From assembly GCF_013403985.1 (NCBI RefSeq), contig NZ_JABFDF010000007.1, positions 124,001-188,000 on the forward strand: 64,000 nucleotides of DNA, read 5' to 3'. Origin of the DNA: Winogradskyella ludwigii. GTDB lineage: Bacteria > Bacteroidota > Bacteroidia > Flavobacteriales > Flavobacteriaceae. Both the position numbers and the translations under genes were made by a program. Numbering within the stretch: position 1 is the stretch's first letter; every line of letters begins with the position of its first letter. This document shows, piece after piece, positions 1 to 8,072 of the stretch. The notes beneath the pieces are model-generated. The model was given only the letters and a program-made list of their open reading frames with translations, was not told the origin of the DNA and made no database searches.

Positions 1-163
1 ATGCACCATAGTTTCCAAGCGCCTCAGTATCATTTGCATTAACAGCAACAGCAGTTACTGTAGTTCCCATTTGGTCTGCTATAGCTTTTGCATAAGACAC
101 CACTTCTAATGCTGCCTTTTTAAATTTTCCGTTTTCGGATTCTGTATATACTAGAATTGACAT
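1..163 (-). CDS. etfA: Electron transfer flavoprotein alpha subunit, N-terminal part only (cut by window edge)
   Basis: The minus-strand frame from the ATG at 161-163 runs open to the window edge and gives about 54 residues starting MSILVYTESENGKFKKAALE, followed by a segment rich in Ala and Val ending EALGNYGA. This is the typical N-terminus of the ETF alpha subunit (ETF family N-terminal fold), which with EtfB carries electrons from acyl-CoA and other dehydrogenases to the quinone pool. etfB lies 101 nt upstream on the same strand, so the pair is most likely one transcript, etfB then etfA. The C-terminal FAD-binding domain is outside the window, so completeness cannot be judged. Confidence 0.88.
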   Translation of the reverse strand, partial: MSILVYTESENGKFKKAALEVVSYAKAIADQMGTTVTAVAVNANDTEALGNYGA

Positions 164-178
164 AATTTTTTGTTTTGG

Positions 179-251
179 CATCCTGAACTAGTTTCAGGAT
201 CTTGTTAATATTATCTATAACATCATGAGATTCCGAAACAAGTTCGGAATG
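179..251. repeat. Imperfect inverted-repeat (REP-like) element between etfB and etfA
   Basis: Two 23-nt arms (179-201 and 229-251) are imperfectly inverted copies of each other. Each arm is itself a small hairpin: TCCTGAA/TTCAGGA with a 5-nt loop on the left, and ATTCCGAA/TTCGGAAT with a 5-nt loop on the right. The outer ends (CATyCC...GGAATC-like) resemble those of the elements at 55978-56052 and 56659-56728, so all three probably belong to one dispersed palindromic family. It fills most of the intercistronic gap of the etf pair and would be transcribed as a double hairpin. Confidence 0.6.
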
Positions 252-264
252 ATTTAATTAAAAA

Positions 265-1011
265 TTAAATCACTTTAGCTTCATTATGAAGTAAACTTAC
301 TAATTCGTCTATATTATCTGCATCTACTAATTTTACCGCACCTTTAGGAGCTGGTTTCTCAAAGCTTACCGCCTTAGTTTCTTCACTTGCATCTGTAGGT
401 TCAACAACGTTTAAAGGTTTTTTACGTGCCATCATAATCCCTCTCATATTTGGAATACGTAGATCGCTTTCTTCAACCAATCCTTTTTGACCTCCAATAA
501 CTAAAGGTAATGCTGTACTTACAGTTTCTTTACCTCCATCGATTTCTCTAACCGCTTTTACACTGGTACCATCAACTTCTAAACTTATGCAATTGGCAAC
601 AAAGTTAGCACCAATCATACTTGCCAACATTCCTGGAACCATGGCACCATTATAATCAATAGATTCTCTTCCTGCAATTACCAAATCGTAACCACCATCT
701 GTAAACACTTTTGCTAATTGTTTTGCTACAGCATAACCATCAGTTGCTGGTGTATTAACTCTAATTGCAGAGTCTGCACCTATTGCTAATGCTTTTCTTA
801 GTGTTGGTTCTGTTTCTGCTCCACCTATGTTAACAACATCTACACTTGCTCCTTGTTTTTCTTTAAACCACATAGCGCGTGTTAGACCAAATTCGTCATT
901 AGGATTAATAACATATTGAACACCGTTAGTATCAAACTTTGTATCTCCTTCGGTAAAATTAATTTTCGATGTTGTATCAGGTACATGACTAATACATACT
1001 AATATCTTCAT
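265..1011 (-). CDS. etfB: Electron transfer flavoprotein beta subunit
   Basis: A 248-residue protein of normal EtfB length, beginning MKILVCISHVPDTTSKINF. It shows the family's conserved N-terminal strand, a central NPNDEFGLTRA-like segment and the ALAIGADSAIRV segment of the AMP-binding alpha/beta fold. EtfB binds AMP and forms the soluble cytoplasmic heterodimer with EtfA (FAD), passing electrons to ETF:quinone oxidoreductase. The start is an ATG at 1009-1011 and there is no competing upstream ATG. etfA follows on the same strand after a hairpin-rich 101-nt gap. The pyruvate dehydrogenase gene on the other side is divergent, with a 316-nt shared upstream region. Identification is secure at family level; the dehydrogenase partners are not visible here. 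Confidence 0.93.
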   Translation of the reverse strand: MKILVCISHVPDTTSKINFTEGDTKFDTNGVQYVINPNDEFGLTRAMWFKEKQGASVDVVNIGGAETEPTLRKALAIGADSAIRVNTPATDGYAVAKQLAKVFTDGGYDLVIAGRESIDYNGAMVPGMLASMIGANFVANCISLEVDGTSVKAVREIDGGKETVSTALPLVIGGQKGLVEESDLRIPNMRGIMMARKKPLNVVEPTDASEETKAVSFEKPAPKGAVKLVDADNIDELVSLLHNEAKVI

Positions 1012-1327
1012 ATAAAAATGATTTAATTAAATGTCTCTTTCTTGTGTACGAAGATAAATATATATTTTTTAATTTTGCTATGCACGCATAGTATTTTTTT
1101 TCAAAAAGACAATTTAATACCGTTTTACTGTTAATTTTTCAAAAATTTAAAGATTTTCTGCTGATTCTATCACAATTGGCCTGTTGTTTAATTTAAAATA
1201 TACCTTTTCAAAAATTTATAAAACAAAAAAAGATTAACCTTCTAAATATTTTCGTTTTTCGCAGTACATTTAATGTCGATATATAGTATAGAATTATTAT
1301 TTTTGCTAATCGATTAAAAACAAAACA
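1012..1327. other. Divergent intergenic region between etfB and pdhB
   Basis: 316 nt without a convincing ORF, holding the upstream regions of etfB (minus) and pdhB (plus). On the plus strand there are two TAnnTTTG matches: TAATTTTG at 1070-1077 and TATTTTTG at 1298-1305. Directly after the first lies the inverted repeat CTATGCACGCATAG (1078-1091), with 6-nt arms, placed where a transcript from that box would begin, so it could be an operator. Nothing else recognisable was seen. Confidence 0.5.
1298..1305 (+). promoter_or_regulatory. Candidate Bacteroidetes -7 box for pdhB
   Basis: TATTTTTG matches the TAnnTTTG -7 consensus of Bacteroidetes promoters and ends 22 nt before the pdhB ATG, a sensible 5' leader. 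No clear TTG is visible at the expected -33 distance, so support is moderate. Confidence 0.45.
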
Positions 1328-2305
1328 ATGAAGACAATTCAATTTAGAGAAGCTATTTGCGAAGCCATGAGCGAAGAAATGCGCAGAGATGAAAGTGTTT
1401 ATCTTATGGGTGAAGAAGTAGCAGAATATAATGGTGCATACAAAGCATCAAAAGGTATGTTAGATGAATTTGGCGCAAAACGCGTTATTGACACACCTAT
1501 TGCAGAACTTGGTTTTGCAGGTATTGCTATTGGATCTACAATGACTGGTTGCCGTCCAATTGTAGAATACATGACATTTAACTTTTCTTTGGTTGGTATT
1601 GACCAAATTATAAATAATGCAGCTAAGATTAGACAAATGTCTGGTGGACAATTTAAATGTCCTATAGTATTTAGAGGTCCAACAGGTTCTGCTGGTCAGT
1701 TAGGTGCAACGCATTCTCAAGCTTTTGAAAACTGGTTTGCTAACACTCCAGGCTTAAAAGTTGTTATTCCTTCTAACCCTTATGATGCAAAAGGGTTATT
1801 AAAAGCTGCCATTAGAGATGACGATCCTGTTATTTTTATGGAAAGTGAGCAAATGTATGGAGACAAAGGAGAGATTCCTGAAGGAGAATACACAGTGCCA
1901 ATAGGCGTTGCAGAAATTAAGCGTGAAGGAACAGATGTTACTATCGTTTCTTTTGGTAAAATTATAAAGGAAGCTTACATTGCTGCAGACGAATTAGCAA
2001 AAGAAGGTATTTCTTGCGAAATCATTGATTTACGTACTGTACGTCCAATGGATAGAGATGCAATTTTGAAATCTGTAAAGAAAACAAATCGCCTTGTTGT
2101 TTTAGAAGAAGCATGGCCTTTTGGAAATGTTGCTACTGAAATTACATATTTAGTGCAATCTGAAGCTTTTGATTATTTAGATGCACCAGTAATAAAAATA
2201 AACACAGCAGATACACCTGCACCTTATTCACCTGTTTTATTAGCAGAATGGTTACCTAATAGTGACGATGTTCTTAAAGCAGTAAGAAAAGTAATGTATA
2301 AATAA
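1328..2305 (+). CDS. pdhB: Pyruvate dehydrogenase E1 component, beta subunit
   Basis: 325 residues, the usual length for an E1 beta subunit (transketolase-like pyrimidine-binding domain followed by the transketolase C-terminal domain). Visible family segments are REAICEAMSEEM near the N-terminus, GEEVAEYNGAYKAS, RVIDTPIAELGFAGIAIG and, in the C-terminal domain, EIIDLRTVRPMDRDAI and VVLEEAWPFG. With the alpha subunit it forms the thiamine diphosphate-dependent E1 that decarboxylates pyruvate and acetylates the lipoyl groups of E2 in the cytoplasm. The alpha subunit and E2 are not in the window. The branched-chain E1 beta subunit is the main alternative, but the sequence reads as the pyruvate type. 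Confidence 0.9.
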   Translation: MKTIQFREAICEAMSEEMRRDESVYLMGEEVAEYNGAYKASKGMLDEFGAKRVIDTPIAELGFAGIAIGSTMTGCRPIVEYMTFNFSLVGIDQIINNAAKIRQMSGGQFKCPIVFRGPTGSAGQLGATHSQAFENWFANTPGLKVVIPSNPYDAKGLLKAAIRDDDPVIFMESEQMYGDKGEIPEGEYTVPIGVAEIKREGTDVTIVSFGKIIKEAYIAADELAKEGISCEIIDLRTVRPMDRDAILKSVKKTNRLVVLEEAWPFGNVATEITYLVQSEAFDYLDAPVIKINTADTPAPYSPVLLAEWLPNSDDVLKAVRKVMYK

Positions 2306-2325
2306 ATTGCAGATATCTGCATTTA

Positions 2326-2389
2326 ATAAACTTCATTTGCAACCCTCAAACACTAGTTTAGCATGGTTGTTGATGAAGTTTATTTTTTA
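2326..2389 (+). terminator. Long hairpin with T-run after pdhB, running into the next start codon
   Basis: ATAAACTTCAT (2326-2336) pairs perfectly with ATGAAGTTTAT (2373-2383), and inner CAACC/GGTTG (2340-2344/2365-2369) extends the stem. A T-rich tail follows immediately, and the ATG of the next gene is at 2392. It looks like a terminator for pdhB, but the next gene would have almost no leader of its own, so it may partly read through. A separate perfect palindrome, TGCAGATATCTGCA, lies at 2308-2321. Confidence 0.55.
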
Positions 2390-2391
2390 AT

Positions 2392-4902
2392 ATGAAACTA
2401 AAACTTCTCATCCCATTTCTAGTTCTTGGATTTATGTCTGCCGTTGCGCAGACAAAAGTTAGCGGATATGTATTTGATGAATACAACGTACCAATCCCGT
2501 TTGCCAATGTTTTATTTAAAGGCTCTACAGAAGGAACCATTTCAAATGAAGACGGTAAATTTTATTTAGAATCAGAGAATAATTGGGACAACTTAATTGT
2601 GTCATTTATTGGTTTCGAAATATTAGAAATACCACTTACCAAACGTGTTAATTACGATTTAAAATTCATTCTTAAAGAGGAAGCATCATCACTAGATGAA
2701 GTACTTATTGTTACAGGGAAGCAATCTAAAAAGGCTTCTGAAAATCCAGCCATAAGAATTCTACAAAAAATCTGGGAACGTAAACGTCAAAATGGTTTAA
2801 GCCAGTTTAAACAATATGAATACGACCAATACGAAAAAGTAGAATTTGACCTCAACACCATTGACAGCACCTTAATTAAGAGTAAACTTTTTAAGGGTAT
2901 GGAATTTGTTTTTAACGAAGTTGATACGTCTAACGTTACAGGGAAAACCTACTTACCTATCTTCTTAAATGAATCTGTAAAGAAAATTTCAGGAGATAAC
3001 ATTCTTAATAAAGAACACGAAGATTTAAAAGGGAATAAAAACTCTGGTTTTAGTAATAATCAAATCATAATAGATTTTATAGACGATTTATATTCTGAAT
3101 ACAATATCTACGATAATTACTTAAAATTCTTTGATAAAAGTTTTGTTAGCCCGTTGAGTAGAACAGGTGTTCAAACGTATAATTATGTATTATCCGATAG
3201 TGCTTTTATAGATAACAAATGGTGTTATAACATTATCTACTATCCTAGACGTAAAAACGAACTGACTTTTAAAGGAGATTTTTGGGTTAACGATTCTACT
3301 TACGCTATAAAAGAAATAAACCTTCAAGCATCTAAAAGCGCCAATATAAACTGGGTTAAGGAAATCTATATAGAACAAGAGTTTGAAGTTCTCAACGATT
3401 CTCTTTTCCTTATAAAACGTGATTATTTTCTTTCAGATTTCGCCGTAAATAAGAAAGAACAATCACGAGGTGTTTATGGAAAGCGAACAACGATTTATGA
3501 TAATTATAAATTTAACGAAATCAAAGATCCTAAATTCTATGATAAGGTTGTTTATAATTATGACGAAGACATCTATAATAGAGAAGATGATTTTTGGCAA
3601 ACCAACAGATTAGAAGCCTTAAATAAAGATGAAAAAGGCGTCTATAAAATGTTGGATACCTTAAAGACCGTTAAGAAATTTAAACGTTTATATAATCTAG
3701 GTAGTATTCTAGCGTCTGGTTACGTAGAGTTTCCAGCGGCAAATTTAGATTACGGTCCTATATTTTCAACATTTGGTTATAATGAAGTTGAAGGAGTACG
3801 ATTACGAGCAGGTGGACGAACCTACTTTGGACCAAATGATTTGTGGAGAATTGAAGGCTTTTTGGCCTATGGCTTTAAAGATGATAAATTTAAATATGGT
3901 ATTTCTGGAAAGTGGTTGTTAGACAAGCGCAGCAGATTCACTGTTTTTGGCGGCAATAGACGCGATGTAGAGCAAATTGGAGCTAGTTTAACGAGTTCTT
4001 CAGATGTATTAGGTCGTAGTTTAGCATCTTCAGCTGTCATTGGTACAGGTACAAATGATAAGCTTTCAAATATTAATTTAACTAACCTTGGTGTTTCTAT
4101 TGAACCATTCCGTAATCTTGAGATTCGTGTAGATGGAAGTTATAGAACGCTCAGCTCTGCATCACCAACATTTAGCTTAGACTACGATGATCCTGAGTCG
4201 ATTACAGGAGTATCTTCAGAAGTCAGTCAGTTTGAAACCCGATTATCGTTAGGTTACTTTCCAAAACGTCAAATGACAGGTTTTGGAGTAGAACGAAAAA
4301 ATAAGAATGATAATTTTGCTCGATTATTTGCACAAGTAAGTCGCGGAGATCGCGATTGGTTTGATAGTGATTTTGACTACACTAAATTACAGTTTTCATA
4401 TATACAGCCATGGCAAGTTGGTGGTTTTGGGAGATTAACCACATCTATAGAATTAGGTAAAACATTTGGAGACGTACCTCTTGGATTACTTAGTATTGTT
4501 CCTGGTAACCAATCCTATTTTTCAATATACAACACATTTACACAATTAGATTATTACGAGTTTGTTACAGATACATATAGTTCTGTGCATTTAGAACATA
4601 ACTTTAATGGTCGTATATTTTCTCGTATTCCATTCTTAAAAAAATACAATCTTAGAGCTATTGTAGGCTTAAGAGGTGTTTGGGGAGAGTTATCTGAAGA
4701 AAATAGAGCACTTAATACTACTGATAATTTATTTCAGATTCCTTTAGTTGCACCAAATACACGTATGTATTATGAATACAGTTTTGGTGTTGCTAACATT
4801 TTCAAAGTATTACGATTAGACTTTAACTTCAGAGGTAATTACTTAGACCAACAAGATGCAAGACCTTTTGGTATTACAGGTAGTTTTGGCTTTTACTTCT
4901 AA
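2392..4902 (+). CDS. DUF5686-family outer-membrane protein with CarboxypepD_reg domain
   Basis: 836 residues. Residues 1-19 are a signal peptide ending AVAQ. Residues about 21-105 form a carboxypeptidase-regulatory-like beta-sandwich (VSGYVFDEYNVPIPFANVLF ... GTISNEDGKFYL), the N-terminal extension common on Bacteroidota outer-membrane proteins. The middle carries the DUF5686 region (NPAIRILQKIWERK, many aromatic/Asp segments). The C-terminal ~350 residues alternate aromatic and polar residues like beta-strands and end in GSFGFYF, with the terminal Phe typical of barrels. It is most likely an outer-membrane barrel with a periplasmic domain; no function is established that I can derive. It starts 8 nt after a terminator-like hairpin, and the soluble pyrophosphatase gene follows with its own promoter. 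Confidence 0.8.
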   Translation: MKLKLLIPFLVLGFMSAVAQTKVSGYVFDEYNVPIPFANVLFKGSTEGTISNEDGKFYLESENNWDNLIVSFIGFEILEIPLTKRVNYDLKFILKEEASSLDEVLIVTGKQSKKASENPAIRILQKIWERKRQNGLSQFKQYEYDQYEKVEFDLNTIDSTLIKSKLFKGMEFVFNEVDTSNVTGKTYLPIFLNESVKKISGDNILNKEHEDLKGNKNSGFSNNQIIIDFIDDLYSEYNIYDNYLKFFDKSFVSPLSRTGVQTYNYVLSDSAFIDNKWCYNIIYYPRRKNELTFKGDFWVNDSTYAIKEINLQASKSANINWVKEIYIEQEFEVLNDSLFLIKRDYFLSDFAVNKKEQSRGVYGKRTTIYDNYKFNEIKDPKFYDKVVYNYDEDIYNREDDFWQTNRLEALNKDEKGVYKMLDTLKTVKKFKRLYNLGSILASGYVEFPAANLDYGPIFSTFGYNEVEGVRLRAGGRTYFGPNDLWRIEGFLAYGFKDDKFKYGISGKWLLDKRSRFTVFGGNRRDVEQIGASLTSSSDVLGRSLASSAVIGTGTNDKLSNINLTNLGVSIEPFRNLEIRVDGSYRTLSSASPTFSLDYDDPESITGVSSEVSQFETRLSLGYFPKRQMTGFGVERKNKNDNFARLFAQVSRGDRDWFDSDFDYTKLQFSYIQPWQVGGFGRLTTSIELGKTFGDVPLGLLSIVPGNQSYFSIYNTFTQLDYYEFVTDTYSSVHLEHNFNGRIFSRIPFLKKYNLRAIVGLRGVWGELSEENRALNTTDNLFQIPLVAPNTRMYYEYSFGVANIFKVLRLDFNFRGNYLDQQDARPFGITGSFGFYF

Positions 4903-4936
4903 TCAATACCTAATCAATATTTAAGGGCCATTTAAT

Positions 4937-4968
4937 TTTGGCAAAAACTGAGTATTACATTATATTTG
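4937..4968 (+). promoter_or_regulatory. Promoter of the inorganic pyrophosphatase gene
   Basis: TTTG at 4937-4940, a 20-nt spacer, then TATATTTG at 4961-4968: a full match to the Bacteroidetes TTG/TAnnTTTG promoter. The ATG lies about 59 nt downstream of the -7 box, giving a normal leader. Confidence 0.65.
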
Positions 4969-5027
4969 TCAACACAAATCGCACAATAATAGCATTGTGT
5001 TTTCTAGAAAAATAAAACAAATTTAAC

Positions 5028-5555
5028 ATGTCAGAAACAGAAGAATTAACTTTCGATGTATTAATAGAAATACCTAAAGGGAGTAGAAATAAATACGAAT
5101 ATGATTTTGCTTTACACAAAATAAGGTTCGATCGTATGTTGTTTTCATCTATGATGTATCCTGGAGATTACGGCTTTATACCAGAAACTTTAGCTTTAGA
5201 CAGTGATCCTTTAGACGTTTTAGTTTTAGGTCACGAACCTACATTCCCAATGGTTGTAATGGAAGTTAGACCTATTGGTGTATTTCATATGACGGATGAA
5301 AAAGGACCAGATGAAAAAATTATTTGTGTTCCTGTATCAGATCCTATTTGGAGTAACAATAAAGACATAAGTGACTTAAATCCACATAGATTAAAAGAAA
5401 TCGAACACTTTTTTAGAGTATATAAAGACTTAGAAAAAAAGAAAGTAGATGTTGGAGATTGGGGAGGTGCAGAAGAAGCAATAAAGATTTATCATGAATG
5501 TATACAACGTTATGATGAAAGCGAACACAAAAAGAAAAGAACGTTTACCATATAA
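5028..5555 (+). CDS. ppa: Soluble inorganic pyrophosphatase (family I)
   Basis: 175 residues, the usual family I length. The signature LALDSDPLDVLVL (Asp58, Asp60, Asp63 bind catalytic Mg2+) is intact, as are the upstream IPKGSRNKYEYD substrate-binding segment and MMYPGDYGFIPET. It hydrolyses cytoplasmic pyrophosphate to two phosphates, pulling biosynthetic reactions forward. It has its own promoter and terminator, so it is a single-gene unit. The next gene is a membrane pyrophosphatase acting on the same substrate. Confidence 0.95.
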   Translation: MSETEELTFDVLIEIPKGSRNKYEYDFALHKIRFDRMLFSSMMYPGDYGFIPETLALDSDPLDVLVLGHEPTFPMVVMEVRPIGVFHMTDEKGPDEKIICVPVSDPIWSNNKDISDLNPHRLKEIEHFFRVYKDLEKKKVDVGDWGGAEEAIKIYHECIQRYDESEHKKKRTFTI

Positions 5556-5601
5556 GTTAAGCTAATTTAAGAATCGGAGATTTTTAAGTGTATAATTATT
5601 A

Positions 5602-5636
5602 AAAAAGCAGTATCAAGCAATTGATATTGCTTTTTT
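5602..5636 (+). terminator. Rho-independent terminator after ppa
   Basis: AAAAAGCAGTATCAA (5602-5616), loop GCAA, TTGATATTGCTTTTT (5621-5635): a 15-bp stem with one G-T pair, followed by T residues. Confidence 0.8.
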
Positions 5637-5695
5637 CGTAAAATATAATTCATTTCGTTACTTTTACCTTACTAATTTTAATCAAAAAATAGAAT

Positions 5696-7993
5696 ATGGA
5701 AGCAATGATGATTTATATGCCAATAGCTTTGGCGCTTTTAGGATTAATCTACATGGTTATTAAAAAATCATGGGTAATGAAACAAGATGCAGGTGATGGT
5801 AAGATGAAAGAAATTTCAGATCACATCTACGAAGGTGCTCTTGCTTTTTTAAACGCTGAGTATCGTTTACTCGCCATTTTTGTAGTTGTTGTTAGTATTT
5901 TACTCGCCATAGTATCTTATATAGTACCTACAACTCATATCCTCATTGTTGTTGCATTTATTTTCGGAGCTATGTTTTCTGCTTTCGCTGGAAACATTGG
6001 AATGAAAATAGCAACGAAAACAAACGTAAGAACAACACAAGCCGCTCGAACAAGTTTACCAAATGCTCTTAAAACATCTTTTGGAGGTGGTACTGTTATG
6101 GGACTTGGTGTTGCTGGTTTAGCTGTTTTAGGTTTAACAGGTTTCTTTATCTTTTTCTTTCAATATTTTATGGGAGGTGAATGGACTAATACAATGGATA
6201 TGACAATTGTATTAGAAACATTAGCAGGATTCTCTTTAGGAGCTGAATCTATTGCTCTTTTTGCAAGAGTAGGAGGAGGTATTTACACTAAAGCTGCAGA
6301 TGTTGGAGCTGATTTAGTAGGTAAAGTTGAAGCTGGTATTCCAGAAGATGACCCTCGTAATCCTGCTACAATTGCAGATAATGTTGGTGATAACGTAGGT
6401 GATGTTGCTGGTATGGGAGCCGATTTATTTGGATCTTACGTCGCTACAGTATTAGCAGCCATGGTTCTTGGTAATTATGTTATTAAAGATATGGGTGGTT
6501 CTATTTCTGATGCTTTTGGCGGCATTGGCCCAATCTTATTACCAATGGCAATTGCTGGTGTGGGTATTATAATTTCTATTATAGGAACCATGCTTGTAAA
6601 AATAAAGAGTAATGATGCTAAAGAATCTGAAGTCATGGGCGCTTTAAATATAGGTAACTGGACCTCTATTGTTTTAGTAGCCATATCATGTTTTGTATTA
6701 GTGACATGGATGTTACCAGAAACCATGCATATGAATTTCTTTGGTGAGGGCTTAGTTGAAATTTCGGCAATGCGCGTTTTCTATGCTACCTTAGTTGGTT
6801 TAGTTGTAGGTGCTGTTATTTCTTCTGTAACCGAATATTACACAGGATTAGGTAAAAAGCCAATTTTAAAAATAGTACAACAATCATCTACAGGAGCAGG
6901 AACTAACATTATTGCAGGTTTAGCAACAGGTATGATTTCTACCTTCCCTTCAGTATTATTATTTGCTGGAGCCATTTGGGCATCCTATGCTTTTGCAGGG
7001 TTTTACGGAGTTGCCTTAGCGGCTTCTGCAATGATGGCAACAACCGCTATGCAGTTAGCAATTGATGCGTTTGGTCCAATTTCAGATAATGCAGGTGGTA
7101 TTGCAGAAATGAGTGAACAACAACCAATCGTTAGAGAACGTACAGATATATTAGACTCCGTTGGTAATACAACAGCTGCAACAGGAAAAGGATTTGCAAT
7201 CGCTTCTGCTGCATTAACATCATTAGCTTTATTTGCAGCTTATGTAACCTTTACAGGAATTGACGGAATTAACATCTTTAAAGCTCCTGTTTTAGCCATG
7301 TTATTTGTTGGAGGAATGGTACCTGTTGTATTCTCTGCTTTAGCAATGAATGCCGTAGGTAAAGCAGCCATGGAAATGGTTGAAGAAGTTCGTCGTCAGT
7401 TTAGAGATATTCCTGGAATCATGGAAGGTACTGGGCAACCAGAATATGATAAATGTGTGGCGATCTCAACTAAAGCTTCTTTAAAAGAAATGATGCTACC
7501 TGGTTTATTAACAATCGGATTTCCTTTAGTTATTGCTTTTGTTCCTATGATTTTTGGAATGAATAATCTCGCTATTGCCGAAATGCTTGGTGGTTATATG
7601 GCTGGTGTTACGGTTTCTGGTGTGCTTTGGGCAATCTTCCAGAATAATGCTGGTGGAGCTTGGGATAATGCTAAAAAGTCTTTTGAAGCTGGTGTAGAGA
7701 TTAACGGAGAAATGACTTTTAAAGGTTCTGAAGCTCATAAGGCTGCTGTAACTGGTGATACTGTTGGCGATCCATTTAAGGATACTTCTGGACCTTCAAT
7801 GAATATATTAATTAAATTAACGTGTTTAATTGGTTTAGTCATTGCTCCAATTTTAGGTGGCCATGCCAATGAAGAAGGTGTTACAGTTAATGACGATAAC
7901 ACCACTAAAGAAGTTATGGTTACAACAACCAATTCTGTTGAAGCTGAAGACACGCTTATTATCGCAATAAAAGATACGGAAGCTATTAACTAA
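5696..7993 (+). CDS. hppA: Membrane-bound ion-translocating pyrophosphatase, K+-dependent type
   Basis: 765 residues with about 16 hydrophobic segments, as in the M-PPase family. The catalytic signature [11 protein letters not shown] is at residues 202-212, followed by the second acidic motif [20 protein letters not shown]. The segment [10 protein letters not shown] has Ala (residue 494) and Gly (497) where K+-independent enzymes have Lys and Thr, so by established rules this is the K+-dependent subfamily. It couples pyrophosphate hydrolysis to export of H+ and/or Na+ across the inner membrane; which ion cannot be settled by eye. Residues about 730-765 are a polar Thr/Glu-rich C-terminal tail after the last helix. 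It is followed by a strong bidirectional terminator. Confidence 0.93.
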   Translation: MEAMMIYMPIALALLGLIYMVIKKSWVMKQDAGDGKMKEISDHIYEGALAFLNAEYRLLAIFVVVVSILLAIVSYIVPTTHILIVVAFIFGAMFSAFAGNIGMKIATKTNVRTTQAARTSLPNALKTSFGGGTVMGLGVAGLAVLGLTGFFIFFFQYFMGGEWTNTMDMTIVLETLAGFSLGAESIALFARVGGGIYTKAADVGADLVGKVEAGIPEDDPRNPATIADNVGDNVGDVAGMGADLFGSYVATVLAAMVLGNYVIKDMGGSISDAFGGIGPILLPMAIAGVGIIISIIGTMLVKIKSNDAKESEVMGALNIGNWTSIVLVAISCFVLVTWMLPETMHMNFFGEGLVEISAMRVFYATLVGLVVGAVISSVTEYYTGLGKKPILKIVQQSSTGAGTNIIAGLATGMISTFPSVLLFAGAIWASYAFAGFYGVALAASAMMATTAMQLAIDAFGPISDNAGGIAEMSEQQPIVRERTDILDSVGNTTAATGKGFAIASAALTSLALFAAYVTFTGIDGINIFKAPVLAMLFVGGMVPVVFSALAMNAVGKAAMEMVEEVRRQFRDIPGIMEGTGQPEYDKCVAISTKASLKEMMLPGLLTIGFPLVIAFVPMIFGMNNLAIAEMLGGYMAGVTVSGVLWAIFQNNAGGAWDNAKKSFEAGVEINGEMTFKGSEAHKAAVTGDTVGDPFKDTSGPSMNILIKLTCLIGLVIAPILGGHANEEGVTVNDDNTTKEVMVTTTNSVEAEDTLIIAIKDTEAIN

Positions 7994-8011
7994 CCTTCTA
8001 AACAAGATGTA

Positions 8012-8051
8012 AAAAAGCCTCACATTCAATATTAAGAATGTGAGGCTTTTT
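8012..8051. terminator. Bidirectional terminator between hppA and the barrel-protein operon
   Basis: AAAAAGCCTCACATTC (8012-8027), an 8-nt loop, GAATGTGAGGCTTTTT (8036-8051): a perfect 16-bp stem with A/T tracts on both sides. It serves hppA (plus) and the convergent operon ending at 8073 (minus). Confidence 0.88.
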
Positions 8052-8072
8052 CTATATAATTACAACTGCTTC

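Noticed and set aside
1070..1077. TAATTTTG as main pdhB promoter
   Set aside because: It is about 250 nt upstream of the ATG and lacks a -33 TTG at suitable spacing; the box at 1298-1305 is better placed.
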